A stretch of DNA of 23,772 nt from an uncultured Coriobacteriaceae bacterium (lineage in GTDB: Bacteria; Actinomycetota; Coriobacteriia; Coriobacteriales; Eggerthellaceae), in assembly GCA_900550385.1 (NCBI GenBank), contig URRZ01000022.1, positions 1-23,772 on the forward strand, read 5' to 3'. Below are positions 1 through 7,336 of this stretch, in pieces. The position numbers were made by a program, and so were the translations under genes. Each line of letters starts with the position of its first letter. The first letter of the stretch is position 1. The notes under the pieces were generated by a model. The model was not told the DNA's origin and did no database searches. It worked only from the letters and a program-made list of their open reading frames with translations.

Positions 1-1326
1 CGGGCCGAGGGCACTTCCTACAACAACATGGCCGTCTTCTACCGCACCAACGCCCAGTCGCGCATGCTCGAAGATATGCTGTTGCGCGCCGGCGTGCCCT
101 ACCGCATCATCGGCGGCACGCGCTTCTTCGACCGCGCCGAGATCCGCGACGTGATGGCCTACCTCACGCTGGTGGTGAACCCCGCCGACGACATCGCGGC
201 CAAGCGCGTCATCAACGTGCCGCGCCGCGGCATCGGCAAGGCCACCATCGAACGCATCGAGCAATTCGCCGCGGAGATGGGCATGCCCTTCCTGGAAGCC
301 GCCGAGCTCGCCATCGCCGACCCCGAGCTGCGCGCGTCCGTCCGCAAGTCGCTCGCCGAATTCGTCCAGCTCATCAAGGACGCCCAAAGCTACGAGGGCG
401 AGCTGCGCAACGTCGTGCAGGCCATCATCGACAAAAGCGGCCTCATCGCCGCGCTGGAGGCGGAGGGCACCGACGAGGCGCGCGGCCGCGTCGAGAACAT
501 CCAGGAGTTCCTCTCGGTCGCCAACGAATTCGCCGAAACGCACACCGAAGACGATGCCGAATACGAGGCGCCGACGGCGGGGGAGGGCCAGGACGCCGAG
601 GGCAAGCCTCCCGTGCGCGTGCTGCGGGGCGATTCGCTGGCCGACTTCATCGAGTGGGTGCGTCTGCGCACCGACCTGGACACCATGACCGAGGACGGCC
701 GCGCCGTCACGCTGATGACCGTGCACTCGTCCAAGGGCCTGGAGTTCGACTGCGTGTTCGTCGCCGGCATGGAGGAGACGCTGTTCCCGCACATGAACAG
801 CGTGAACGATGCCGCCGGCATCGAGGAGGAGCGCCGGCTGGCCTACGTGGCCATCACGCGCGCCCGCAAGAAGCTCTACCTCACCTGCGCCTCGCAGCGC
901 CAGATCTTCGGGCAGACCTCGGCCAACCCCGTGTCGCGTTTCATCCACGAGATCCCCTCGGAGCTGCGCCAGACCACGGGCGTGGGATCGGCGGGCTTCA
1001 GCGGCACGGGCTGGGAGAAGCGCGGCAGCCGCCGGGGCATCTCGGGCTCGGGTTCCGAGGCGGGCGGCGGCCGCGTGTTCGGGCGCTCGAGCGCTTCCGG
1101 CTCGCACGGCCGCTCCGCCGAGCGCGCGCACGCATCGCGTGACATCGGGAAGAAGGACGCCGCCAAGATGACGTTTGCGGCGGGGGACGCCGTGGACCAC
1201 AAGACCTTCGGCCGCGGCAAGGTCACCAAGGTCGACGGCGACACGCTCTACGTCAAGTTCGCCAAGACCGGCCAGACCAAGAAGCTCCTGAAAGACTACG
1301 CCCCCATCGTCAAGATCTCGAAATGA
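1..1326 (+). CDS. pcrA: ATP-dependent DNA helicase PcrA/UvrD, C-terminal part (5' truncated by window)
   Basis: This is the C-terminal part of a superfamily 1 DNA helicase, which unwinds DNA 3'-5' in nucleotide excision repair and at stalled transcription complexes. The frame is open from base 1, so the gene starts outside the window; the ATG at 28 is internal. Visible motifs in order are YRTNAQSR (motif IV region, about 49-72), the 2B region, TVHSSKGLEF (motif V, about 718-750) and LAYVAITRAR (motif VI, about 838-867). The final ~50 residues (from FAAGDAVDHKTFGRG, with a KVDGDTLYVKF strand) match the Tudor-like RNA-polymerase-binding tail typical of PcrA rather than Rep. A Gly/Ser/Arg-rich linker (about 985-1140) precedes the tail. 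The last residues (KISK) and the TGA stop lie within the palindromic repeat at 1317-1359. Helicase identity is firm; PcrA versus UvrD naming is by convention for Gram-positives. Confidence 0.95.
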   Translation, partial: RAEGTSYNNMAVFYRTNAQSRMLEDMLLRAGVPYRIIGGTRFFDRAEIRDVMAYLTLVVNPADDIAAKRVINVPRRGIGKATIERIEQFAAEMGMPFLEAAELAIADPELRASVRKSLAEFVQLIKDAQSYEGELRNVVQAIIDKSGLIAALEAEGTDEARGRVENIQEFLSVANEFAETHTEDDAEYEAPTAGEGQDAEGKPPVRVLRGDSLADFIEWVRLRTDLDTMTEDGRAVTLMTVHSSKGLEFDCVFVAGMEETLFPHMNSVNDAAGIEEERRLAYVAITRARKKLYLTCASQRQIFGQTSANPVSRFIHEIPSELRQTTGVGSAGFSGTGWEKRGSRRGISGSGSEAGGGRVFGRSSASGSHGRSAERAHASRDIGKKDAAKMTFAAGDAVDHKTFGRGKVTKVDGDTLYVKFAKTGQTKKLLKDYAPIVKISK

Positions 1327-1359
1327 GAAAAAGGGACGGAGGATTCTTCTCATTTCGAG
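1317..1359. repeat. Palindromic repeat, family B (GGGACGGAGG core), overlapping pcrA stop
   Basis: Perfect 13-bp arms at 1317-1329 and 1347-1359 enclose an AAGGGACGGAGG-type core. The ATGAGAA part of the left arm supplies the TGA stop of the helicase gene. Related copies lie at 18100-18129, 19081-19111 and 20495-20527. The A-rich left arm and T-rich right arm could make it act as a terminator in either direction. It resembles REP-type elements mobilised by IS200-like (RAYT) transposases, but no such transposase is in the window, so that link is inference. Confidence 0.8.
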
Positions 1360-1415
1360 CCGGCGAGAAACACGGCGGTCGCATTTTCGCGTCGACGCGG
1401 CGTCCGTCGTAGCCG

Positions 1416-1446
1416 ACGTGAAAAAGGGACAGTCACTTTTTCACGT
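1416..1446. repeat. Palindromic repeat, family A (GGGACAGTCA core), 3' of luxR-type gene
   Basis: Perfect 11-bp arms (1416-1426 and 1436-1446, each ACGTGAAAAAG or its complement) flank a 9-base GGACAGTCA loop. A second copy in inverted orientation lies at 20531-20561. It sits 22 bp past the stop of the minus-strand regulator gene and 57 bp beyond the family B copy that ends pcrA, so the two converging genes each have a palindrome at the 3' end. It is a likely bidirectional terminator or transposable REP-like element. Confidence 0.8.
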
Positions 1447-1467
1447 GCGTGCAGCGGCGGGTTCCCT

Positions 1468-3207
1468 CTATTTCTCGTTCCGCGCAGCGTCCACCATCGC
1501 CAGCAGCTCCTGCTGGTTGTGGATGTCCAGCTTGCGGTAGATGTGGCTGATGTGGGTCTTCGCGGTGCTCTTCGAGATGCACAGCTTGTCCTGGATGAAG
1601 GCGGCGTTGTGCCCCTTCGCCAGCAGGAACATCACCTCGGTCTCGCGGCGCGACAGCAGGTAGCGGTTGGCGATCTCCTCGCATTGCGTGCGGAAGCGCC
1701 CGCGCACCTTGGCGCGCGCCTCGTCGCTTTCCTTGTCGGTGGGCAAAGGCGCCTCTTTGCCGGCCTTCACCGCGGCAGCCGCCGCATCCTGAAGCTCCTC
1801 GGCCAGCGCGGCGTCGTAGGAAAGGGGCGGCTCGCCGTTGATGGAGCTTGCGACCGCCGCGGGCTCTTGCCCCAATGCCAGCTCCAGCCCCGCGCTCCAA
1901 GCGGGCGGCATGCTCGCCCGCCTCCCAGCGTGCCTGCGGTCGAGGTGCTCGTTGAAAGCCGCCACCTGAGGATCGTCGATCGCTTCGTCCGACACGATGA
2001 AGCGTTTGAGGTCGCGGACGCGCGGTAGCAGCGCCAACCCCAGCATAAGGCAGATCAGCAGGACCACCACCATGGAGCCGTCCCCGTAGGGAAGCGCATC
2101 GATGAAGCTCGTGCTGCGCGTGAGCGTTATGCCGCCGACCGTGCCCAAGGCGATGGCGGTCGAGCCGATCCCGAACATGCACACCGGCGATATCCGCAGT
2201 TCCTGGGCAAGCTGCGCGGGCAGGATCCACATCAGCGCCTCTAGGCACAGGAACCCGGTGAGCAGCATCAACGAGGGCAGCAGGTCGCTGTTGGACTGGA
2301 GCAGCGGGAAGAACAGCACGGTGATCCCGACGATGGGGACCAAGGGCCTGAACAGGAAATCCCACTGGTAGTGCTTGTCGGTCGAAAACGACAGGACGAG
2401 CAGGACGATGGTGGCGGTGCCCCCGGCGAACAGCGCTATCAGCTGGACGGTAGGATCGGTGGAGGGGAGGATGACCCCCAGCCCGGTCATCTTGAGCGCA
2501 CCCAGCACGACGCCGAACAGCAGGATCGGGATGCCGAACAGGACGGCGAACGCCACCTTCTTGATGGGGAGCGGGTTGAAGATGGGCACTTCATGCCTCA
2601 GGGCGTAGCTCACCGGCGTCAGGCGCCAGAGGAAGGGCAGCTCGAGCAACGGCACGACCGCCGCGAGGAGCGTGCAGACGGGCCATGGCAGCACGTGGAT
2701 GATAAGGGAGTACAGAAGCGTCGCCAGCACGACCGCCACGGACGAGTTCAGGACAATGGAGGCGGTGTTGTAGCGCGAATAGGCGGTGCCCCATTGCATC
2801 GTGAACAGGCTCCCGCCGAATCCGGCGAAGACGCCCGCCGCAATCGCCGGAGGCGCCCCCCATCCGAAGGAGCTGCAGGCTATCGCCATGAGGGACCCGA
2901 AAGCGGTTGCGCAGGCCGACACCAGCATGGTGGGCCGAGCGGTATAGATCTCGAGCAGCATCTGGTCGGTTAGGAAAAGGAAGATGCCCACGACCACGAA
3001 CACGGCGATGGTCGCCAAGAAGAAGAGCGCGGCGATGTCCGACCTCGCCTGCCCCTCGCCGAAGACAAGGGAAGGGTTGAAAAGGATGCAGAACGTCCAT
3101 GTGAGGTGGATGCCGAACCCGAACGCCAGCGATCCGAGCTCCCCCTGCGTCCCCCGTTCATTGCCGTCCTCCACGGTAATGCTGATGCGCGGGAAGGAAA
3201 CCGCCAT
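1468..3207 (-). CDS. Membrane-bound LuxR-family transcriptional regulator (12-TM sensor + HTH)
   Basis: This 579-aa protein has a hydrophobic N-terminal half (about residues 20-420) with roughly twelve membrane segments, a cytoplasmic linker (about 420-510) and a C-terminal LuxR/GerE helix-turn-helix (about 514-579). The HTH signature is SRRETEVMFLLAKG, then a recognition helix around STAKTHISHIYRKL. There is no receiver domain, so the membrane part is the likely sensor. In Eggerthellaceae, regulators of this layout are commonly encoded beside inducible molybdenum-enzyme clusters and switch them on in response to the substrate (recalled from the literature). It is transcribed away from the MFS gene at 3992 across a shared 784-bp control region, which makes transporter and Mo operon control its probable job. 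The ATG at 3207 has a purine-rich RBS (AAGGGGG) 4-5 bases upstream. Confidence 0.88.
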   Translation of the reverse strand: MAVSFPRISITVEDGNERGTQGELGSLAFGFGIHLTWTFCILFNPSLVFGEGQARSDIAALFFLATIAVFVVVGIFLFLTDQMLLEIYTARPTMLVSACATAFGSLMAIACSSFGWGAPPAIAAGVFAGFGGSLFTMQWGTAYSRYNTASIVLNSSVAVVLATLLYSLIIHVLPWPVCTLLAAVVPLLELPFLWRLTPVSYALRHEVPIFNPLPIKKVAFAVLFGIPILLFGVVLGALKMTGLGVILPSTDPTVQLIALFAGGTATIVLLVLSFSTDKHYQWDFLFRPLVPIVGITVLFFPLLQSNSDLLPSLMLLTGFLCLEALMWILPAQLAQELRISPVCMFGIGSTAIALGTVGGITLTRSTSFIDALPYGDGSMVVVLLICLMLGLALLPRVRDLKRFIVSDEAIDDPQVAAFNEHLDRRHAGRRASMPPAWSAGLELALGQEPAAVASSINGEPPLSYDAALAEELQDAAAAAVKAGKEAPLPTDKESDEARAKVRGRFRTQCEEIANRYLLSRRETEVMFLLAKGHNAAFIQDKLCISKSTAKTHISHIYRKLDIHNQQELLAMVDAARNEK

Positions 3208-3223
3208 AGATCCCCCTTTGTAG

Positions 3224-3280
3224 CCATCATCCCGGAAGAATGATGGGATATGAATCGATCCGCCATTTCCCCAAATGGCG
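3224..3280. promoter_or_regulatory. Paired inverted repeats upstream of luxR-type gene (operator candidates)
   Basis: Two adjacent dyads lie 17-73 bp before the regulator start: CCATCAT-9-ATGATGG (3224-3246) and a perfect 8-bp CGCCATTT-CCCC-AAATGGCG (3261-3280). Their position fits autoregulatory or promoter-proximal operators; the second could also form an RNA hairpin. The binding protein is not shown by the sequence; the adjacent LuxR-type protein is the obvious candidate. Confidence 0.45.
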
Positions 3281-3680
3281 TTTCATCCATCCTACCACGT
3301 AAAGTCCGATGGGGATGGAGGAATGATGGGCCAATCGCCGACGTGCACGGCAACGGGAGGATGATGTGGGGAGGGCGTGAGCCGTCCGATCGATATGACG
3401 GACGCAGCTGGCTAGTCGATGCGTGCCGTGATCGATCTATTCGGAAAACTGCCGATCCGGCAGCACGCGGAAGGCGCCGTCGGCGCTCGTCCTTAAAACC
3501 TCGCATGGAAAAACCGATTGAAAGGTGTATCCCAGTGAACCGATTGATGAGCAGGGGAAACAAAGCAGACTGCAGAAGGGCGAAATGAGAAATCAACCCG
3601 AGAGGTTGATGGTGAAAACGTGAAGCGTACTGACGATATGAAGACCGCTCGCCGCCTATATTGTACCTTTCACTCTGTGC

Positions 3681-3729
3681 TTCTTTTGCGAAGGCCTATG
3701 GAATTAGGGGCCTAGCCTGCGCAAAAGAA
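3681..3729 (+). other. Stem-loop in MFS leader, 10-bp arms
   Basis: TTCTTTTGCG (3681-3690) pairs perfectly with CGCAAAAGAA (3720-3729). Inside, AGGC (3692-3695) can pair with GCCT (3715-3718) after one mismatch. The arms carry T4/A4 runs but no T tract follows, so it is not a standard terminator. It could be an operator dyad or the first hairpin of a leader RNA ahead of the MFS gene. Confidence 0.5.
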
Positions 3730-3787
3730 TCGCTTCTACCATGACAAGAGAATCACGGAAGGAGGCAGGGCGCAGTCGTTTCTTCTT

Positions 3788-3918
3788 GTTGGGGACGACG
3801 GTTCTTGGAGGGTGCGCGAGGCGTAGAGGGACGCCAGCGCACGCCGGGGTTCCCGGAAGGGGGATCCGCAACGGGCTCCAAGCTACCCAACCAACAGGGT
3901 CTTGCCACTGCGCAGTGG
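3788..3918 (+). ncRNA. Candidate structured leader RNA upstream of MFS gene (unrecognised)
   Basis: Nested complementary segments suggest a branched RNA fold: GTTGGG/CCCAAC (3788-3793 with 3886-3891), CTTGGAG/CTCCAAG (3804-3810 with 3876-3882), GTGCGC/GCGCAC (3812-3817 with 3837-3842) capped by GGCGT/ACGCC (3820-3824 with 3831-3835), and CCGGG/CCCGG (3844-3848 with 3852-3856). A separate palindrome CCACTGCGCAGTGG follows at 3905-3918. The arrangement is a closing stem plus a junction with two hairpins, 74-204 bases before the MFS start. I do not recognise a known riboswitch. It is read by eye; folding energy and conservation were not computed. Confidence 0.4.
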
Positions 3919-3991
3919 GGAAGTTCACGATCGTCGACGCCTGGGAGGGGCAAGGCGATCGGATGAATGAATTCTGTTAAAGGAGGGATTG

Positions 3992-5752
3992 ATGGACGGA
4001 AAAGAATTCACTGTTTCCGAAGTCATCGACCGCGCTGGTATTTCAGCTCACACTTGGCTTGTGTTCGTCCTTCTGGCGTTCGCAATGATCTTCGACGGCT
4101 ATGACTTCATGGTCGTCAACTCGACCAACTCCTATGTTGGTCCTACGTTCTTCGCTGATGCAATCGCAAACGGCACTTACAGCAACGCTCTCACCGGTTC
4201 TCTGACCACGTGGGGCCTGCTGGGCATGGTGCTCGGCGGCGCTGTCGGCGGCATCATGTCCGACAAGTTCGGCCGCAAGAAGATGCTGACCATCGCCGTT
4301 ATCTTCTACGGCGTGTTCACGCTGCCCCAGGCTTTCGCGCCCAACTATGAGTTCTTCTGCGCGTTCCGCCTGATCGCCGGCTTCGGCGTTGGCTCCTGCA
4401 TCCCGGTTGTGACCACCGTGTTCTCCGAGAGCATGCCTTCCAAGCAGCGCGGCATCTTCGTGACCTTCGGCATGGCCTTCATGGTCGTCGGCTGGGTGCT
4501 CGCCGGCTTGATCGCCGCCCCGATCTGCTCCAACCCCGAGCCGATCATGGGCCTTGGCTTCCTGGCTCCCGAGATCACCCTGGTCAACGGCACCACCGCC
4601 GTTGAGAACTGGCGTCTGTGCTACCTGATCGGCGCTATTCCGATCATCTACGGCATCATCCTGTTCTTCGCGATGCACGAGACCCCGCACTGGTACGCCA
4701 ACAACGGCATGAAGGACAAGGCGTGCGAGCGTCTGCATCAGATCGTCCAGTCGACGGCCCACGTCGACGCGACGTTCGATCCCAACCTGCTGATCGTTCC
4801 GCCGAAGCCCGCCAAGACCGGCCCGGCCGCCCTGTTCTCCAGCAAGTTCATCATTGGCACGTGCGCCGTGTGGTCCGCTTACTTCGTCGGCCAGTTCTGC
4901 GTGTACGGCATGAACGCCTGGATCCCCGCGTGGTTCCAGGGCAACGGCTTCAGCGCTGCTGACTCCGTGAACCTGCAGACCTGGAACAACGTTGGCGCCA
5001 TCCTGTCCAACGTGACCGTCGGCTTCGTCTCTGACGCTATCGGCCGTAAGCGCGCTCTGTGGATCGGCTGGATTGCCTGCATCGTGACCATCATCCTGTG
5101 CTCGGTCTGCGTGCCGATGTTCCCCGGCGTTGCCGAGGTCAACGGCGCTGCGCTGGCTGGCGGTGCTGCTGGCAACTTCATTCCCTGCCTGATCCTCATG
5201 CTGCTGTTCGGCTTCGCCCTGAACTACACCATCACGGCTGTCCAGCCGCTGATGCCCGAGGCTTACCCCACCGCTCTGCGCAACACCGGTACCTCTTGGT
5301 GCCAGGCGTTCGCCCGCTTCGGCGGTTCCGGTTCCTCGATCGTTCTCGGCGCTGCTGCCGCTCTGCCGATGTTCCAGCACACTGTCAACGGCGCCATGGC
5401 CAACAACTGGTCGATGGTCGTGCTCGTGTTGATCATCCCGTTCGCTCTCGGCCTGATCTGCACGCTGCTGTTCGTCAAGAACACCGGCGGCAAGACGATG
5501 GACCAGCTCCAGGAAGCCTTCGACAACAATCCGTTGGACGAGACCGACGGCAATGGCCGCTTCTGGATCATGATCGTCGTGGTCGTCATCAACTTCATCG
5601 GCTGCATCGTGTGCCCGCTGGCCATCCCCGGCTTCTCCGCCACCGCGATGGCTCTGCCGATCATGCTCGTGGCCATGCTGCTCCCGTTCGCCTACTTCCT
5701 GATCTTCGGTATCCAGGGTCTGGGCAAGGAAAAGGCTGCTGGCGTCCAGTAA
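3992..5752 (+). CDS. MFS transporter, aromatic acid:H+ symporter-like
   Basis: This 586-aa inner-membrane transporter belongs to the major facilitator superfamily. DGYD (residues 35-38) in TM1 is the hallmark of the aromatic acid:H+ symporter branch, and the conserved loop motif A occurs twice, as DKFGRKK (91-97) and DAIGRKR (348-354), one per six-helix half. A long loop (about 179-207) lies between TM5 and TM6. After the twelfth helix there are two extra hydrophobic segments (about 524-545 and 553-575), making it over 100 residues longer than typical family members. The ATG at 3992 has AGGAGG at 3981-3986; an in-frame TTG at 3989 is less likely. Divergent from a LuxR-type regulator and followed downstream by a molybdenum enzyme operon, it probably imports or exchanges that enzyme's phenolic substrate or product. 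Codons lean to GCT, GTT and CGT. Confidence 0.9.
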   Translation: MDGKEFTVSEVIDRAGISAHTWLVFVLLAFAMIFDGYDFMVVNSTNSYVGPTFFADAIANGTYSNALTGSLTTWGLLGMVLGGAVGGIMSDKFGRKKMLTIAVIFYGVFTLPQAFAPNYEFFCAFRLIAGFGVGSCIPVVTTVFSESMPSKQRGIFVTFGMAFMVVGWVLAGLIAAPICSNPEPIMGLGFLAPEITLVNGTTAVENWRLCYLIGAIPIIYGIILFFAMHETPHWYANNGMKDKACERLHQIVQSTAHVDATFDPNLLIVPPKPAKTGPAALFSSKFIIGTCAVWSAYFVGQFCVYGMNAWIPAWFQGNGFSAADSVNLQTWNNVGAILSNVTVGFVSDAIGRKRALWIGWIACIVTIILCSVCVPMFPGVAEVNGAALAGGAAGNFIPCLILMLLFGFALNYTITAVQPLMPEAYPTALRNTGTSWCQAFARFGGSGSSIVLGAAAALPMFQHTVNGAMANNWSMVVLVLIIPFALGLICTLLFVKNTGGKTMDQLQEAFDNNPLDETDGNGRFWIMIVVVVINFIGCIVCPLAIPGFSATAMALPIMLVAMLLPFAYFLIFGIQGLGKEKAAGVQ

Positions 5753-5810
5753 GGAATCGCCTGCATCATCGCCTAGCTGCCGCATAGCAGCGATAGCGAG
5801 ATGAGCACGA

Positions 5811-5838
5811 GGGCCGGTCCGAAAGGCCCGGCCCTTTT
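5811..5838 (+). terminator. Intrinsic terminator after MFS gene
   Basis: GGGCCGGTCC (5811-5820), a GAAA loop and GGCCCGGCCC (5825-5834) form a stem with one internal mismatch, followed by TTTT. It lies 58 bp beyond the MFS stop, so the transporter is probably a monocistronic unit, separate from the molybdenum enzyme operon. Confidence 0.8.
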
Positions 5839-5877
5839 GTGTTTCTATCGCCAAACGACGTAGGACGCCCAAGGAAA

Positions 5878-5917
5878 TGAAAAAAGCCCGATCCCGGATG
5901 TCCATCCGGGATCGGGC
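5878..5917 (-). terminator. Intrinsic terminator for the minus-strand gene at 5961-6734
   Basis: A perfect 14-bp stem (5886-5899 with 5904-5917, GTCC loop) is followed on the minus strand by six or more T residues (the A run just before 5886). It lies 43 bp past the stop of the minus-strand gene. No T tract follows on the plus strand, so it mainly serves the minus-strand transcript. Confidence 0.88.
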
Positions 5918-5960
5918 CTTGCGAAAGCCGCTATGACGGCTTAGGAGCGCGGACTAGCGG

Positions 5961-6734
5961 CTACTTCTTCTCGTTCTCGGCGCGGATCGCGCGGAGCGCC
6001 TTCCTGGCGTCGGCGAGCTTCTGCTCCTCGTCGCCCTTCTCCTTGGCTTCCTTCTCGCGGCGCTTCTGGTAATGGCTGTTGGGGTTGTCGATGGGGCGCC
6101 CCGTGGGCTTGATCACCTCGACAAGGGGATGGCCCTCGGCGATCATCTCCTGGATCTGCTCGTAGGTGAAGCCCTTGTTCTCGAAGACGCGGTTCTTGAG
6201 GCGCTGCAGGCGCGTGCCGATCTCGCGATCCTCACCCTCGCTGAGCCCCTTCCACTCCTCCTTCAAGCCGATCGCAACGATGCAGGCGACGGCGATGCGC
6301 AGCTTCTCGAGCTCGGGGACGTGGATCTCGTAGCATGCGCCGTGGTTCTTGAAGCTGTCGACCACGCGCACGCGAACCGAGCGGCGGTTGTAACTGGTCA
6401 GGGTTTCCTCGACGAGGCTGAAAGGCGGCTCCTGGAAGCTGCCGTACAGGTCCCACACCATGCCCTCGATGTAGTAATGATGGCCGATGACGTAGGTGTG
6501 CAGCCTGTATTCGTAGCGTTCGTAGCGGATGGCGTAGACGAGCGCGCGGTTGTCGGGCCTGATCTCGCCGACCTGCCCGCCCATGCGCCCGTAGATCTGG
6601 ACCTTATCCTTCTCGGACTTCCACCCCTTCTTGCAAGCGAAATGCAGGAACAGGTCCCCGTCCTCGTACCATGCGTCGAAATCCTCGTGGCGCGCAAGCG
6701 CGTCGACGGGGATGTACACCTTGTTGAATTTCAC
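5961..6734 (-). CDS. Hypothetical protein, possible tubby/LURP-one-like beta domain
   Basis: This 257-aa protein has no signal peptide or membrane segment. Residues about 25-115 are rich in short aromatic beta-strand stretches (LFLHFACKKGW, YRLHTYVIGHHYYIEG), which vaguely recalls LURP-one/tubby C-terminal-like folds; that is a weak guess. Residues about 120-165 may form a second strand-rich segment, and the last ~45 residues (from about 213) are highly charged and probably helical or coiled (KRREKEAKEKGDEEQKLADA). The start appears to be GTG at 6734 with GAGGA about 9 bases upstream. It is transcribed opposite to its neighbours with its own TATAAT box and a strong terminator, so it is an independent unit between transporter and enzyme operon. 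No function is recognised. Confidence 0.7.
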   Translation of the reverse strand: MKFNKVYIPVDALARHEDFDAWYEDGDLFLHFACKKGWKSEKDKVQIYGRMGGQVGEIRPDNRALVYAIRYERYEYRLHTYVIGHHYYIEGMVWDLYGSFQEPPFSLVEETLTSYNRRSVRVRVVDSFKNHGACYEIHVPELEKLRIAVACIVAIGLKEEWKGLSEGEDREIGTRLQRLKNRVFENKGFTYEQIQEMIAEGHPLVEVIKPTGRPIDNPNSHYQKRREKEAKEKGDEEQKLADARKALRAIRAENEKK

Positions 6735-6784
6735 AGCTTTGATCCTCGATCCCTATGGAAGCAGACGAATATTTACCCTGCTAG

Positions 6785-6790
6785 ATTATA
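6785..6790 (-). promoter_or_regulatory. -10 box (TATAAT) for the minus-strand hypothetical gene
   Basis: A perfect TATAAT on the minus strand lies 51 bp upstream of the GTG at 6734. No good TTGACA-like -35 lies 16-18 bp further upstream, so the promoter is either weak or activator-dependent. Confidence 0.5.
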
Positions 6791-7065
6791 GATCATCGGG
6801 GCTTCGACGGTTCCATCCGCAGGACCGATATATGGCGAGAACATGGGATCAACAGCTTGCCGTGCGATGGGAAAACGGCAGATTGCCATGGTTGACTAAA
6901 CGGCGGAAAGCGGGGAGAATGGAGAAGGGTCGAGCCGCCTTGGAAGAACAGCGCGACAGGGACCCTTGGTATGATTCTCAAGAGAAGCAACCAACAAAAT
7001 CGAGATTTGTCGGAACGACGTATTGTGGAGTAAAGGCGAGCTTTTGAACTGGGGATATGCATTCA

Positions 7066-7135
7066 ATCGTCCTTGCGGAAAAGCAAAATCAACCTTTAAG
7101 GACGATACGGCGAACGGTAAAATTGTCCCTATGAT
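7066..7135 (+). promoter_or_regulatory. Inverted repeat plus -10 box, candidate activated promoter of the Mo operon
   Basis: ATCGTCCTT (7066-7074) and AAGGACGAT (7098-7106) form a perfect 9-bp dyad with 23-bp spacing, centred about 46 bp before TATGAT (7130-7135). There is no recognisable -35 hexamer at the right distance, so an activator bound at the dyad could recruit polymerase. The LuxR-type protein at 1468-3207 is the candidate activator. Positional inference only. Confidence 0.4.
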
Positions 7136-7180
7136 TCGATGCGACAGACACCCGAGTCTTTACACTTTGAAGTAACGACG

Positions 7181-7275
7181 GCGCGCTTGCCTAGAGAGGC
7201 GATTTGGCAAGCGTGCCTACCGTTGCGCTCGGTCATCCGCGCGGTGCCGACGGCACCAGCGCATGACATAACGGT
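7181..7275 (+). ncRNA. Two leader hairpins before the zinc-ribbon gene
   Basis: Hairpin 1: GCGCGCTTGCC (7181-7191) with GGCAAGCGTGC (7206-7216 region), 11 bp including one G-U pair. Hairpin 2 is nested: ACCGTT/AACGGT (7219-7224 with 7270-7275), GCGCT/AGCGC (7225-7229 with 7258-7262) and GGTGCC/GGCACC (7243-7248 with 7252-7257), leaving a bulge at 7263-7269. They occupy the leader 61-156 bases before the first ORF of the operon. Neither has a T tract. A regulatory or stabilising leader RNA is possible; no known riboswitch is recognised. Confidence 0.4.
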
Positions 7276-7336
7276 GCGGCTTAAGCAGGATGCGCGAGCG
7301 TCTTGCTTCTGAGATAGATGGAAGGAGGATAGGCAC

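Larger units (their letters stand above)
3208..3991. promoter_or_regulatory. Divergent control region between luxR-type gene and MFS gene
   Basis: This 784-bp stretch has no convincing gene. Near the regulator it holds inverted repeats: CCATCAT/ATGATGG (3224-3230 and 3240-3246) and CGCCATTT/AAATGGCG (3261-3268 and 3273-3280). GATGG words recur at 3287-3318 and the 14-mer GGARGAATGATGGG occurs at 3234-3247 and 3317-3330. Nearer the MFS gene are a 10-bp-arm hairpin (3681-3729), a branched foldable segment (3788-3891) and a palindrome (3905-3918). The repeats near the regulator are plausible operators; the 3' half looks like a structured leader. No consensus sigma-70 promoter could be fixed. The length is unusual for this gene-dense window. 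Confidence 0.6.
6735..7336. promoter_or_regulatory. Divergent intergenic region upstream of the molybdenum enzyme operon
   Basis: This 602-bp stretch shows no convincing gene on either strand. It carries the minus-strand TATAAT at 6785-6790, a possible plus-strand promoter (TTGACT 6892-6897, 17 bp, GAGAAT 6915-6920), a 9-bp inverted repeat (7066-7074 with 7098-7106), a TATGAT at 7130-7135, and two leader hairpins (7181-7215 and 7219-7275) before the zinc-ribbon gene. A long leader with a dyad and a weak -35 fits activator-controlled expression, as expected for an inducible catabolic operon. Confidence 0.55.

Noticed and set aside
3811..3925. Cobalamin riboswitch, suggested by GCCACTG and GGGGAAG near 3904-3923 and CCGCAAC at 3866-3872
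   Set aside because: The order and pairing of the conserved boxes do not fit the B12 riboswitch; the GCCACTG lies in a simple palindrome and a proper B12 box is missing.
3741..3980. 79-aa plus-strand frame in the MFS leader
   Set aside because: No RBS, odd composition, and it overlaps the stem-loop structures; better explained as leader RNA.
4043..5905. 620-aa open frame on the minus strand opposite the MFS gene
   Set aside because: Low-complexity His/Asp/Glu/Gln-rich translation typical of antisense shadow; it also runs through both terminators.
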